Numbered from the stretch's first letter, positions 7,548-18,099 are shown. The stretch is 64,000 nucleotides of DNA from Neisseriaceae bacterium (GCA_947446595.1 CANFGS010000007.1:1-64000); one strand, 5' to 3'. Notes: generated from the letters alone by a model not told the origin. Translations and numbers: made by a program.

Positions 7548-9192
7548 TTGGTTACAACAAATTACGCGCCCTGAAATTTGGTCAATGAAAGGCTATAGTT
7601 CAGCCCGTTCTGAAATGGCAGACTTTGCCGGAATGATACAGCTTGATGCTAATGAAAATCCATTTCTACCATACCCAATGTCAAAAGAAGTGCATCAACT
7701 AAATCGCTATCCTGAGCCGCAACCAAAAGCTGTTATCTCACGTTTAGCCGCAATTTATGGAGTACACAAAGACCAAGTGCTTGTTGCTCGTGGGATGGAT
7801 GAAGTTATGGATTTACTGGTTCGGGTATTTTGTATTCCGTATAAAGATAGTATTTTATTCACGCCGCCAACTTATGGTTACTATCAAGTTGCGGCTGATA
7901 TTTCTGGAGTTGGTATTGTAAAAGTTAATCTGGAAGATGATTTTAGTCTTGATGCTGATAAACTAATTAATGCAGGGCGAAACAAAGTAAAAATAGTATT
8001 TTTATGTACTCCGAATAATCCAACGGGGAATATGATTGATATAGCAGTAATTGAAAAAATCGCCCTAAATATGCCAAATAGTATTATAGCAGTTGATGAA
8101 GCATATATGGAATTTGCAGATGCACCATCGGCGGTTAGTTTGTTAAATAAATACCCAAATATGGTGGTTATGAAAACACTGTCTAAAGCTTATGCTTTTG
8201 CTGGGGTTAGAGTTGGTACATTATTAGCGAGTAACGAGATTATTAAATTAATTGGTAAGGTGATTGCGCCATACCCAATTCCTGTTCCATCAATAAATCT
8301 GATTATTCAAGCATTATCCCCATTTGGTTTAGAGGTAGCAAATAGTAATATTGATGTTATAAAACTAGAGCGTGAACGAATGTATCAAGAGTTATCTAAG
8401 GTGTCAGGCATCCATGTTTATAAGAGTCAGGCTAATTATTTGCTAATCAAAGTATCTGAGGCTAGTAGCGTTTATCAACATTTTTTATCGCGTGGAATTA
8501 TTATTCGTAATCGTAGTCGTGATATTCCTAACACTATAAGGATTTCTATCGGTACTGTTTTGGAAAATAACCTAGTGTTACGAGCTTTTGGGGTGGATAT
8601 TAAAGAATACCTTGTTAGTGAACGAACTGCAGTAATTGTTAGAAAAACTAATGAAACTGATATACTAGCTAGAGTTAATTTAGACAAAAAAGAGCCAGTT
8701 AAAATTAGTACTGGAATTGGATTTTTTGATCATATGCTTGAACAATTAGCCAAACATGGTGGTTTTAGCTTAGAAATTAGTGCAAAAGGCGATACCCATA
8801 TTGATTACCATCATACTGTTGAAGATGTTGCTATTTCATTGGGTCAAGCATTGAAAAATGCACTAGGAGATAAGCGCGGAATTAATCGCTATGGATTTGT
8901 ATTACCTATGGATGAAGCTAATGCAGCTGCTAGTATTGATTTAAGTGGGCGTGGGGTTTTGGTGTTTAAGGCTAATTTCCCAACTCCTTTAATTGGGGAA
9001 TTCCCTGTTGAATTAGTAGAACATTTCTTTTTAAGTTTTTCTGACAAACTTGAAGCGGCAATTCATCTATCAGCAACAGGGGGAAATGCTCACCATATGG
9101 TTGAAGGCTTATTTAAGGCTTGTGCTAAAGCACTAAACCAAGCTATAAAAGAGACGAGTGATGATATTCCATCAACAAAAGGTTCAATATGA
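7540..9192 (+). CDS. HisC-HisB fusion: histidinol-phosphate aminotransferase + imidazoleglycerol-phosphate dehydratase
   Basis: One uninterrupted 550-aa frame covers two enzymes. Residues about 1-353 are a PLP-dependent class I/II aminotransferase (HisC) with LDANENPFLPYP, FLCTPNNPTGN, VDEAYMEF and the PLP lysine Lys216 in TLSKAYAFAGVRVG. Residues about 357-550 are the dehydratase domain (HisB) with RTAVIVRKTNETDI, GIGFFDHMLEQLAKH, DYHHTVEDVAISLG, LVEHFFLSF and GGNAHHMVEGLFKA. The HAD-type histidinol phosphatase half of enterobacterial HisB is absent. The fused steps are not consecutive in one active site but flank the transfer of glutamine nitrogen by HisHF and phosphate removal by HisN. The overlap with hisD is 8 bases and with hisH 4 bases. 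Confidence 0.95.
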   Translation: MSNWLQQITRPEIWSMKGYSSARSEMADFAGMIQLDANENPFLPYPMSKEVHQLNRYPEPQPKAVISRLAAIYGVHKDQVLVARGMDEVMDLLVRVFCIPYKDSILFTPPTYGYYQVAADISGVGIVKVNLEDDFSLDADKLINAGRNKVKIVFLCTPNNPTGNMIDIAVIEKIALNMPNSIIAVDEAYMEFADAPSAVSLLNKYPNMVVMKTLSKAYAFAGVRVGTLLASNEIIKLIGKVIAPYPIPVPSINLIIQALSPFGLEVANSNIDVIKLERERMYQELSKVSGIHVYKSQANYLLIKVSEASSVYQHFLSRGIIIRNRSRDIPNTIRISIGTVLENNLVLRAFGVDIKEYLVSERTAVIVRKTNETDILARVNLDKKEPVKISTGIGFFDHMLEQLAKHGGFSLEISAKGDTHIDYHHTVEDVAISLGQALKNALGDKRGINRYGFVLPMDEANAAASIDLSGRGVLVFKANFPTPLIGEFPVELVEHFFLSFSDKLEAAIHLSATGGNAHHMVEGLFKACAKALNQAIKETSDDIPSTKGSI

Positions 9193-9800
9193 TAGCTGTT
9201 ATTGATGGTGGTGGAGCTAATTTTTTATCAGTTACTACAGCTTTAGATAAACTTAAAATTGACTATCAATTTACTCATGATGCAGATGTTATTAATTTGG
9301 CTACTGGAGTAATATTACCTGGAGTTGGTAGTGCTAAATATGCAATGGAGCATCTTAAGAAACATGGCTTAGTTGATGTAGTTCGTAATCTAAAAACTCC
9401 CTTATTAGGTATATGTCTAGGGATGCAGCTATTATATGAGCATTCGACTGAAGGTGATGTAGATTGTCTTGGTGTGATTTCTGGTACAGTTAATCGCTTT
9501 ACTCCTGAAGCTAATTTGATCGTCCCTCATATGGGGTGGAATAATTTAAATGTAGAAGTGCATTCACCTTTAATTAATGGTCTAGGGCAAGATGATAATG
9601 TTTATTTTGTGCATAGCTTTTATGCACCAGTAAATGAGGCAACTATAGCATCATGTGATTATGGAAATCGATTTAGTGCAATAGTACAGAATAATAATTT
9701 TTATGGGACGCAGTTTCATCCTGAGAAATCAGGTGTATTAGGAGAGCTGCTACTGAGTAACTTTTTTGGAATAGTTAATGATAGTTTATCCAGCAATTGA
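9189..9800 (+). CDS. hisH: Imidazole glycerol phosphate synthase, glutaminase subunit
   Basis: 203 aa. HisH releases ammonia from glutamine and channels it to HisF. The class I amidotransferase triad is visible: Cys76 in LLGICLGMQLLYE, with the histidine and glutamate in GTQFHPEKSG. The oxyanion-strand motif PGVGSA lies upstream. The gene overlaps the fused hisC-hisB by ATGA and its 3' end overlaps hisA by 23 bases, so expression is likely coupled on both sides. Confidence 0.95.
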   Translation: MIAVIDGGGANFLSVTTALDKLKIDYQFTHDADVINLATGVILPGVGSAKYAMEHLKKHGLVDVVRNLKTPLLGICLGMQLLYEHSTEGDVDCLGVISGTVNRFTPEANLIVPHMGWNNLNVEVHSPLINGLGQDDNVYFVHSFYAPVNEATIASCDYGNRFSAIVQNNNFYGTQFHPEKSGVLGELLLSNFFGIVNDSLSSN

Positions 9801-10500
9801 TTTGAGAGATGGCAAATGTGTTCGCTTGACTAAAGGCGATTTTGCAACTACTAAAGTATATAATGATAATCCGATTTCAATGTTAGAAGAGTTTGCTAAA
9901 TTTGGAGCAACATGGCTACATATGGTTGATTTGGACGGTGCTAAACAAGGGAAAATTGCTCAAGGGGCGTTGATAAAATCTTTGGTAGCTTCAAGTGATC
10001 TAAAAGTACAAGTTGGTGGTGGTATAAGAACTATCGAAGATATTGAACTGCTATTTGGATACGGTGTATCAAGAGTTGTTTTAGGTAGTATATGTGTATC
10101 AAATAAAGACTTGGTTAAACAATGGCTTGATACTTATGGGCCAGAAAAAATTGTTTTAGCACTTGATTGTCATTTAAATGAAGATGGTACACCAATGGTT
10201 ACGACTCATGGTTGGCAAGAAAAAAGCACGGTTACTGTCTGGGATTTATTAAATTATTATGCAACTGCTAAATATGTATTATGTACTGATATAAGTGTGG
10301 ATGGCACTTTGGAAGGTCCTAGTATGGATTTATACCAAGAATTACAAGAATGCTTTCCACATATTAAACTAATCGCATCAGGTGGAGTTGGGTCGCTTAA
10401 TGATTTGATAAAACTAAAAGAATTAAATGTTTATGGGGCCGTAGTTGGTAAGGCTATTTATGAGGGTAAGATTCCACTTGAAAAAATTGAGTTTGCCTAA
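9778..10500 (+). CDS. hisA: ProFAR isomerase (HisA)
   Basis: 240 aa. This (beta/alpha)8-barrel enzyme converts the aminoaldose ProFAR to the ketose PRFAR. It begins MIVYPAIDLRDGKCVRLTKGD with the first catalytic aspartate in AIDLRDG. The second catalytic aspartate lies in CTDISVDGTLEGP, and phosphate-binding loops VGGGIRT and ASGGVGS are present. The ATG lies 23 bases inside hisH; HisF starts immediately after the stop. Confidence 0.96.
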   Translation: MIVYPAIDLRDGKCVRLTKGDFATTKVYNDNPISMLEEFAKFGATWLHMVDLDGAKQGKIAQGALIKSLVASSDLKVQVGGGIRTIEDIELLFGYGVSRVVLGSICVSNKDLVKQWLDTYGPEKIVLALDCHLNEDGTPMVTTHGWQEKSTVTVWDLLNYYATAKYVLCTDISVDGTLEGPSMDLYQELQECFPHIKLIASGGVGSLNDLIKLKELNVYGAVVGKAIYEGKIPLEKIEFA

Positions 10501-11271
10501 ATGCTAAAAAAACGAATTATCCCATGTCTTGATGTAAAAGATGGAGCCGTAGTTAAAGGTGTTCAATTTCGTAATCATGAAATTGTGGGCGAAATTATAG
10601 AACTTGCTAAACGCTATTCAGATTCAGGTGCGGATGAACTAGTGTTTTATGATATAACAGCTAGTAGTGATAATCGAAATATCGATAAAAAATGGATTTA
10701 TGATATTGCAAAAAATATTAATATCCCATTTTGTGTTGCTGGTGGTATTAGATCAGTCGCTCAGGCAGAGGCAGTTTTAGCTAACGGTGCTGATAAAATC
10801 TCGATTAATTCACCAGCATTAGAAAATCCACAACTAATTACTGAATTAGCTAAACGTTTTGGCACACAATGTGTGGTTGTGGGTATTGATAGTAGAATTA
10901 TTGATGGACAATATCAAGTTAATCAATATACTGGGGATGAGTCTAAAACTGTAGTTACAAGGCGATTTGTAGAAGACTGGGCGAGGGAAGTTGAACTTCG
11001 AGGAGCTGGTGAGATAGTTCTTAATTGTATGAATCAAGATGGGGTTAGATCTGGATATGATATTACTCAAACTAAACTAGTATCAAACTTAGTTAATATT
11101 CCAGTTATTGCTTCAGGTGGAGCCGGAAGTATGTCTGACTTTGCTAATTTATTTAAACAAACAAGGGTAACTGGTGCATTAGCTGCGTCAGTATTTCATA
11201 AACAAATTATTGCTATAGATGAATTAAAACAATATTTAGCAGAAGAAAATATAGAGATTAGAAAATGTTAG
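10501..11271 (+). CDS. hisF: Imidazole glycerol phosphate synthase, cyclase subunit
   Basis: 256 aa, (beta/alpha)8 barrel paralogous to HisA. It joins ammonia from HisH to PRFAR to give imidazole glycerol phosphate and AICAR. The start is [20 protein letters not shown] with the catalytic aspartate in CLDVKDG. The others are in [14 protein letters not shown], and phosphate sites are VAGGIRS and ASGGAGS. It directly abuts hisA and overlaps hisIE by 7 bases. Confidence 0.97.
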   Translation: MLKKRIIPCLDVKDGAVVKGVQFRNHEIVGEIIELAKRYSDSGADELVFYDITASSDNRNIDKKWIYDIAKNINIPFCVAGGIRSVAQAEAVLANGADKISINSPALENPQLITELAKRFGTQCVVVGIDSRIIDGQYQVNQYTGDESKTVVTRRFVEDWAREVELRGAGEIVLNCMNQDGVRSGYDITQTKLVSNLVNIPVIASGGAGSMSDFANLFKQTRVTGALAASVFHKQIIAIDELKQYLAEENIEIRKC

Positions 11272-11864
11272 ATAAAATTAATTTTGCGAAAATGGATGGA
11301 TTAGTACCAGTAGTTGTTCAGGATGGTCATACACTACAGGTGCTTATGGTTGGTTTTATGAATAAAGAAGCATTAGAGGCTACGACCACAAGTGGTAAGG
11401 TTACTTTTTTTAGTCGTACCAAAAACCGTTTATGGCAAAAGGGAGAGACTTCTGGTGATTTTTTACATGTAATTGATATTCATCTTGATTGTGATGATGA
11501 TTCGCTTTTGATTATGGCAAACCCTGCAGGGCCAACATGCCATACTGGTAGTGTTTCTTGTTTTAGTACTCAAAAATTACCAGCATTATCGATAATTGGT
11601 AAATTAGATAAGACTATTATTGAACGGATTAATTATCCAATTAAGGATAGCTATACTGATCACTTACTTAAAAAAGGTGTTAAAAAAATCGCTCAAAAAG
11701 TAGGAGAGGAAGCAGTAGAGGTAGTTATTGCAGCACTTAACGAAACAACACCAGAGTATCTTGGTGAAATGACAGATCTTTTATATCATGCTTTGGTACT
11801 ACTTCACGCAAAAGGATTGACACTGGAAGATTTAGCATCTGTGATCGAGTCTAGGAACAAATAA
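11265..11864 (+). CDS. hisI: Bifunctional PR-AMP cyclohydrolase / PR-ATP pyrophosphatase
   Basis: 199 aa HisIE fusion, as in enterobacteria. The HisI half (about 1-105) opens the adenine ring and has the metal-site series DCDDDSLL together with the cysteine-bearing [12 protein letters not shown]. The HisE half (about 112-199) removes pyrophosphate and has [19 protein letters not shown] and ADLLYH-like [16 protein letters not shown]. It closes the his operon, giving a complete pathway from PRPP to histidine. serS follows after 23 bases with no terminator seen between them. Confidence 0.95.
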   Translation: MLDKINFAKMDGLVPVVVQDGHTLQVLMVGFMNKEALEATTTSGKVTFFSRTKNRLWQKGETSGDFLHVIDIHLDCDDDSLLIMANPAGPTCHTGSVSCFSTQKLPALSIIGKLDKTIIERINYPIKDSYTDHLLKKGVKKIAQKVGEEAVEVVIAALNETTPEYLGEMTDLLYHALVLLHAKGLTLEDLASVIESRNK

Positions 11865-11875
11865 TAATTTAATAG

Positions 11876-13165
<1,290 letters not shown>

Positions 13166-13199
13166 GTAATTATATAAGTTAGCACTAATAACAGATATA

Positions 13200-13208
13200 T
13201 GTTAAAAT
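13200..13208 (+). promoter_or_regulatory. Extended -10 promoter of the AAA/TOPRIM module
   Basis: TGT followed by TAAAAT (13203-13208), 28 bases before the ATPase start. It suggests that the two-gene module is transcribed separately from serS. Confidence 0.45.
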
Positions 13209-13235
13209 AATAAAAATATTTATCGAGTAATAAAA

Positions 13236-14423
13236 ATGCATATTGAAGCAATAGAATTAAAAAACTTTAGAGCGTTTAAACATATAAAAATGCAGGATAT
13301 TCCCAAGTTTTGTATTATCGTTGGAGCAAATGGTACTGGAAAATCTACGATTTTTCAGGTGTTTAATTTTCTCAAGGATGCAATGTCGGATAATGTACAA
13401 ACTGCTTTGGCTAAACTTGGTGGTGGTTTGGGCTTTAAAGAAGTAAGAACTCGTAATTGTAGTGGTAGTATTGAGATAATCATTAAATTTAGAATTGAGA
13501 TTGATAAACCTCTTTGTACTTATCATTTGGAAATAGATGAAGAGGAAGGTCAACCGATTGTGGTGCGTGAAGTGCTATCTTATCGAAGAGGGCCAAGGGG
13601 TAAGCCATGGCAGTTTTTGAACTTTCGTCGAGGCTCTGGTACTGCGATTACGAATGAATTAGCTGAAATTATTGATGATACTAAATTAGATAGAGTTGAG
13701 CATACTTTAAAAGCTAAAAATATACTCGCGATTAAAGGTCTCAGTCAGTTTGAAACATTTCCAGCTGTTAAGGCTTTGGGGGATTTGATTCAAAATTGGC
13801 ATATTTCAGATTTTCATATCACTAACGCAAGATATGAAAATCCGTATGATTTTGCTGAACACTTATCAAAAGATGGTGATAACTTATCTTCGGTAACAGA
13901 TTATCTATATAAAAATCATCCTCAAGTATTCAAAGCTATTTTAAATGGATTATCACATAGAGTGCCAGGAATTGCTGATGTTGAAACAAAAATTACCGAA
14001 GAAGGTAGGGTGCTGTTAAAATTCAGAGATGGAGCTTTTGAGGATCCATTTTTAGCACGTCATGTATCAGATGGTACTATTAAAATGCTGGCATATTTAA
14101 TTTTGCTTTATGATCCAAAACCACATCCATTGTTATGCGTTGAAGAACCAGAGAATCAACTTTACCCTAAACTATTAACAGAGCTAGCAGAAGAGTTTAG
14201 GCTTTATTCACAGCGTGGAGGCCAGGTTTTTGTGTCTACACATTCTCCTGAGTTTTTAAATGCTGCCAAATTAAATGAAGTATTCTGGTTGGTAAAAAAA
14301 AGCGGTTTTACGGATATCAAACGTGCTAATACAGATAAACAAATTAGCGAATATATGCAAGATGGTGATCAACTAGGATACTTATGGCAACAAGGGTTTT
14401 TTGAAAATGTTGATCCACAATGA
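13236..14423 (+). CDS. AAA-family ATPase of an ATPase/TOPRIM two-gene module
   Basis: 395 aa. It starts with the SMC/RecF-like opening MHIEAIELKNFRAFKHI. Walker A is VGANGTGKST (about residues 30-39), a signature-like HVSDGTIKMLAYL occurs near 280, Walker B is LLCVEEPENQLYP, and an H-loop STHSPEF follows. This arrangement (AAA_21 / DUF2813, OLD-like ATPase) is typical of ATPases paired with an effector in phage-defence systems. The stop overlaps the next gene by four bases (ATGA), so the two products are made together. A DNA-repair role cannot be excluded. Confidence 0.8.
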   Translation: MHIEAIELKNFRAFKHIKMQDIPKFCIIVGANGTGKSTIFQVFNFLKDAMSDNVQTALAKLGGGLGFKEVRTRNCSGSIEIIIKFRIEIDKPLCTYHLEIDEEEGQPIVVREVLSYRRGPRGKPWQFLNFRRGSGTAITNELAEIIDDTKLDRVEHTLKAKNILAIKGLSQFETFPAVKALGDLIQNWHISDFHITNARYENPYDFAEHLSKDGDNLSSVTDYLYKNHPQVFKAILNGLSHRVPGIADVETKITEEGRVLLKFRDGAFEDPFLARHVSDGTIKMLAYLILLYDPKPHPLLCVEEPENQLYPKLLTELAEEFRLYSQRGGQVFVSTHSPEFLNAAKLNEVFWLVKKSGFTDIKRANTDKQISEYMQDGDQLGYLWQQGFFENVDPQ

Positions 14424-15364
14424 AAAAGTTGGTTTTTTGGCTAGAGGAGTTATCTGCTAAAGCCATGCTTGAAAGCCTTATTCCTAGACTTTTTATTAAT
14501 GAAGTTGGATTAAATAATTTGAAAATTGAATACCATCCTTTTCAGGGTAAGTCTGATTTGGAAAAAAATATTTCAAAAAGAATTGGTAAGTATGTTTTAC
14601 CAGATGGGTATAAAGTGGCTCATCTTATATTACGAGATCAGGATGCAGGGGATTGTAAAGTTATCAAGAAAAAGCTTCTGGAGTCAATTTCTATGGGAAC
14701 TAATTGCCCTTTGCTTGTGCGGATAGCTTGCCATGAGTTGGAGTCATTTTATTTGGCAGATCTTATGGCTGTTGAAAATGCTTTGCATATTCCAAACCTA
14801 AGGCTCTTACAAAATAAAAAAACCTATCGAAGCCCTTACTCAAAAAGAAGTCCTGCCGACTTACTTGATAAAATAACTGAAGGTATATATCAAAAAGTTT
14901 CAGGGTCAAGAGAAATTGGAAAGTTTTTGGATATATATAATCAAAGGTCTTTAAGTTTTTATCATCTAGTTAAAGGTATAAAATCGTTGCTGATGCAAAT
15001 TGGTATATCTCCTTCTGAATTACATTATAATGCTATTTATGATAAAAACTTTAATGAAATAAACCAGAAAGAGTTAGAGGATTTGCTACTGCAAGATGGG
15101 GCTAAACTAGATAGCATAACTATTTTAACCAATCTACTATTAGGTAGTGGTATTACTCTTGATACACAAGTTGAAACAGTTATTGTTGATAGCTTATACA
15201 GAGTTGAAGATAAGATATTTATTCTTAAAGAGTTTGAATTAAAACCAGATTTATTTGATGGTATCGAATATATAATAGTGTATGCTATGCATGTCACTAA
15301 TGATAGCTTTATTGCCAATTTAGGATCATTTGTTGATAAAGATAGGATTGTAATTAAAGGGTAA
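14420..15364 (+). CDS. DUF4276-like TOPRIM protein, putative nuclease partner
   Basis: 314 aa. The N-terminal part has the two TOPRIM signatures: an early acidic pair (Glu9/Glu10 in VFWLEELSAKAMLE) and a DxD motif (Asp73, Asp75 in LILRDQDAGD). ACHELESFYLAD near residue 110-121 resembles the E-W/F-LAD block of DUF4276 proteins, which are commonly encoded next to AAA ATPases. TOPRIM folds cut nucleic acid using a metal ion, so I infer a nuclease effector controlled by the upstream ATPase. The last ~110 residues go beyond the usual DUF4276 length and I do not recognise them. Confidence 0.68.
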   Translation: MKKLVFWLEELSAKAMLESLIPRLFINEVGLNNLKIEYHPFQGKSDLEKNISKRIGKYVLPDGYKVAHLILRDQDAGDCKVIKKKLLESISMGTNCPLLVRIACHELESFYLADLMAVENALHIPNLRLLQNKKTYRSPYSKRSPADLLDKITEGIYQKVSGSREIGKFLDIYNQRSLSFYHLVKGIKSLLMQIGISPSELHYNAIYDKNFNEINQKELEDLLLQDGAKLDSITILTNLLLGSGITLDTQVETVIVDSLYRVEDKIFILKEFELKPDLFDGIEYIIVYAMHVTNDSFIANLGSFVDKDRIVIKG

Positions 15365-15416
15365 GCTATTCATCTTAAGAAGATTATCGGTGGTAGGTGG
15401 TATTTTAATATGATTC

Positions 15417-15656
15417 TTATGCTAGTTTACGAGCTCTTGCAAGAACTTGGTCTATATGGAAGTCATGATCATAGTCCCAGTATATGCGCTCACTTTTAAA
15501 CTTTACTTGCTTAAAGTATTCTTTATCATATAATCGCTTATATGATGGAATGCGCTCTAATTCAGCAAGAACATTAAAATCATACGCTCCGCTATCATCA
15601 GTGAGAATATATAATATGTAATTGTCTAATGGCGTTATTTTAATAAACTTAGTCAT
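15417..15656 (-). CDS. DUF2442-like small protein
   Basis: 79 aa. The pattern of an N-terminal ITPLDNYILYILTDDSG beta-hairpin, then FDV, a hydrophobic middle and a C-terminal IYWDYDHDFHIDQVL resembles DUF2442 proteins, which are often paired with a DUF4160 partner in toxin-antitoxin-like operons. No partner is seen here; it stands alone between the ATPase/TOPRIM module and rpsT, facing the module tail to tail. Function unknown. Confidence 0.6.
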   Translation of the reverse strand: MTKFIKITPLDNYILYILTDDSGAYDFNVLAELERIPSYKRLYDKEYFKQVKFKSERIYWDYDHDFHIDQVLARARKLA

Positions 15657-15852
15657 GTTATATTACCTTAAAGGATCTATTTTTAGGGGCTATTCTCAAT
15701 TTATAGCTAATACACTTAGGTATTAAGCCTTTAAAACTGTAACTACTAGTAGTTTACCATAGTTTAAACTTTCTGTTACCAGGCAAATTGAGCATAAATT
15801 TGGTACTTGAATTAAATTATTTGTAAAAGTCAATATCCAGTGATTTTGGATA

Positions 15853-15861
15853 TGATATAAT
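15853..15861 (+). promoter_or_regulatory. Extended -10 promoter of rpsT
   Basis: TGA followed by TATAAT (15856-15861), about 86 bases before the rpsT ATG. A small inverted repeat, ATATCC...GGATAT, sits immediately upstream (from 15833). The rest of the 290-base gap (15657-15946) shows a perfect 12-base palindrome ACTACTAGTAGT but no gene. Confidence 0.6.
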
Positions 15862-15881
15862 CACGTTAGTGTATAAACTTT

Positions 15882-15916
15882 GGTTTTAACTTGGAGATGA
15901 GTTTCTCAAGAAAACC
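15882..15916 (+). promoter_or_regulatory. Hairpin in the rpsT leader
   Basis: GGTTTT (15882-15887) pairs with AAAACC (15911-15916), and inside it CTTG-g-AGA pairs with TCT-CAAG. The result is a nested stem of about 13 pairs in the transcribed leader of rpsT. S20 represses its own translation in E. coli, so a leader structure could serve such control here; this is inference. Confidence 0.45.
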
Positions 15917-15946
15917 GTCGAATAAATATTATTAGGAAAATAATTC

Positions 15947-16210
15947 ATGGCAAATACAGTACAAGCAAAAAAACGTGCACGTCAGTCGATTAGTCGTCGC
16001 GATCATAACTTCTCACTTAGAACTGAATTCAGAACTGCAGTTAAGAAAGTCTTAAAAGCTATCTCTGGTGGTGATAAATTAGTAGCTCAAAATGAGTTTA
16101 AAAGCACACAATCAACAATTGACAAGATTGCCCGTAAAGGTATATTCCACAAGAATAAAGCAGCACGTCATAAAAGTAGATTATCTGCTAAAGTTAAAGC
16201 TATGGCTTAA
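15947..16210 (+). CDS. rpsT: Small ribosomal subunit protein bS20
   Basis: 87 aa, the usual size. S20 binds 16S rRNA early in 30S assembly. The lysine/arginine-rich start [20 protein letters not shown] and the pattern [20 protein letters not shown] at the C-terminus are diagnostic. It is monocistronic, with its own extended -10 promoter upstream and a strong terminator downstream. Confidence 0.97.
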   Translation: MANTVQAKKRARQSISRRDHNFSLRTEFRTAVKKVLKAISGGDKLVAQNEFKSTQSTIDKIARKGIFHKNKAARHKSRLSAKVKAMA

Positions 16211-16260
16211 TTACGCTATTTAATTAGCTCAGAATATTTCATTATGAGCAATTAATTTGC

Positions 16261-16289
16261 AAAAAACCCCGTATTGTTCGGGGTTTTTT
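16261..16289 (+). terminator. Rho-independent terminator after rpsT
   Basis: AAAAAACCCCG pairs perfectly with CGGGGTTTTTT across a 7-base loop. The right arm ends in a T run. It separates rpsT from argS, which starts 22 bases later. Confidence 0.92.
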
Positions 16290-16310
16290 AATAACTAAAG
16301 GTATATAAAT

Positions 16311-18074
16311 ATGTTACATACAATTTCTAATGTTTTAGAAACTAAATTTAGGGAAGCTTTTAATGAGCTTGGAATTGCACCTGAAACTCCTGTATTATTA
16401 GTTGAAGCAACGCGTTCTGAGTTTGGGGATTTTCAAATGAATGGTGCTATGGGTGCCGCTAAGATGCTAAAACAAAACCCTAGAGAACTAGCGAACAAGA
16501 TTATTGCTGCGGTTAAGTTGGATGGTCTCGTAACAAAACTTGAAATTGCAGGTCCTGGATTTATTAATATCACTTTAGATAATAAATATTTAGAGAGTTT
16601 TGTAGCAAGTCTTAATCCTAGCAATCACTATGGAGTTAGTTATCTATCCCATTCTGCTCAGACTGTTGTTGTTGATTTGTCTTCTCCAAATTTAGCTAAG
16701 GAAATGCACGTAGGGCATTTACGTAGTACCGTTATTGGGGATGCATTAGCAAGAGTTTTTGCGTATATGGGAGATAGTGTTATTCGCCAAAACCATGTTG
16801 GGGATTGGGGAACTCAGTTTGGGATGCTTATTGCTTATATGAAAGAGCAAGATTTTGTAAGTCCAAACTCGAATAATGATACTAATTTCTCAGTTAGAGA
16901 TTTAGAACAATTTTATCGTAGTTCAAAACAAAAGTTTGATGAAGATGTAGAGTTTGCTAATAAGGCACGGGAATATGTAGTAAAACTACAAAATTGGCGT
17001 AATGGATACGATGATGTATATAGAGATTGGTCTACTTTTAGAGATGAGTCATTAAGACACTGCCAAGAGATATATGATTTACTTGGAGTGCCATTGACAA
17101 AAAATAATGCTATTGGTGAGAGCTTTTATGAAACTAAGTTACCTAATATAATTAAGGTGCTTGAAGATAAAAAGTTAATAACTGATAGTAATGGTGCTAA
17201 ATGTGTGTTTTTTGCTCCAGGTGAATTATCTGGTGGGGAAGAGACTCCTTTTATAGTTCAAAAACAAGATGGTGGATATTTGTATGCAACTACAGATTTG
17301 GCGGCTATTAATTATCGAGTAGATAATCTGAAAGCTACTCGTATTGTATATGTTGTTGATGCAAGGCAATCATTTCATTTTAAACAATTATTTTTGGTGG
17401 GTAAAAAAGCAGGTTTAGTAAATCCTGATACCAAGCTTGAGCATACGCCTTTTGGTACTATGATGAATGAAGATGGCAAGCCATTTAAGACTCGTGACGG
17501 TGGTACTGTTCGTCTTATAGATTTGATTAGTGAAGCTAAACTACGTGCGAAGAAAATTATTGAAGATAGAAATCTAGAATGGAGTGAGCTTGATAAAAAT
17601 GAATTAGCCAATATTTTAGCGATAGATTCGATAAAATATTCAGATTTATCAAAAAACCGTAATAGTGATTATATTTTTAGTTTTGATAAGATGCTTGCTT
17701 TTGATGGTAATACTGCGCCATATTTACTCTATGCCTACACTAGGATACAAAGTATTCTAAAAAAAGCTGAGGTTACAGATTGCAGTAACTATCAAATTAA
17801 TATTAATGAGGTAGCAGAACATAAGTTAGCTCTTCATATTGCTAAATTTGCTGATACTGTAGATGTTACCGCTAAAGAAGCATATCCACATTATATGTGC
17901 CAATATCTGTATAATTTGGCTAGTTTGTTTATGCAGTTTTATGAGGCGTGCCCAATTCTGAAATCTGAAAATAATGCTATTAAAGAAAGTCGTCTGGCGA
18001 TTGCAAACTTAACTGCTGAAATTTTAAAAACTGGCTTAGACCTACTGGGAATAACTACCATAGATAGAATGTAG
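16311..18074 (+). CDS. argS: Arginine--tRNA ligase
   Basis: 587 aa, full length. This class I synthetase charges tRNA-Arg. The HIGH-type signature is HVGHLRST in SSPNLAKEMHVGHLRST, and the ArgRS-specific block QNHVGDWGTQFG follows. The KMSKS region is degenerate (GKPFKTRDGG), as is usual for ArgRS. The N-terminal additional domain (residues 1-110) and C-terminal anticodon-binding helices, ending in the family-like LLGITTIDRM, are present. Confidence 0.97.
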   Translation: MLHTISNVLETKFREAFNELGIAPETPVLLVEATRSEFGDFQMNGAMGAAKMLKQNPRELANKIIAAVKLDGLVTKLEIAGPGFINITLDNKYLESFVASLNPSNHYGVSYLSHSAQTVVVDLSSPNLAKEMHVGHLRSTVIGDALARVFAYMGDSVIRQNHVGDWGTQFGMLIAYMKEQDFVSPNSNNDTNFSVRDLEQFYRSSKQKFDEDVEFANKAREYVVKLQNWRNGYDDVYRDWSTFRDESLRHCQEIYDLLGVPLTKNNAIGESFYETKLPNIIKVLEDKKLITDSNGAKCVFFAPGELSGGEETPFIVQKQDGGYLYATTDLAAINYRVDNLKATRIVYVVDARQSFHFKQLFLVGKKAGLVNPDTKLEHTPFGTMMNEDGKPFKTRDGGTVRLIDLISEAKLRAKKIIEDRNLEWSELDKNELANILAIDSIKYSDLSKNRNSDYIFSFDKMLAFDGNTAPYLLYAYTRIQSILKKAEVTDCSNYQININEVAEHKLALHIAKFADTVDVTAKEAYPHYMCQYLYNLASLFMQFYEACPILKSENNAIKESRLAIANLTAEILKTGLDLLGITTIDRM

Positions 18075-18099
18075 ATTTAAGCCATTAAATAAATTTAGT

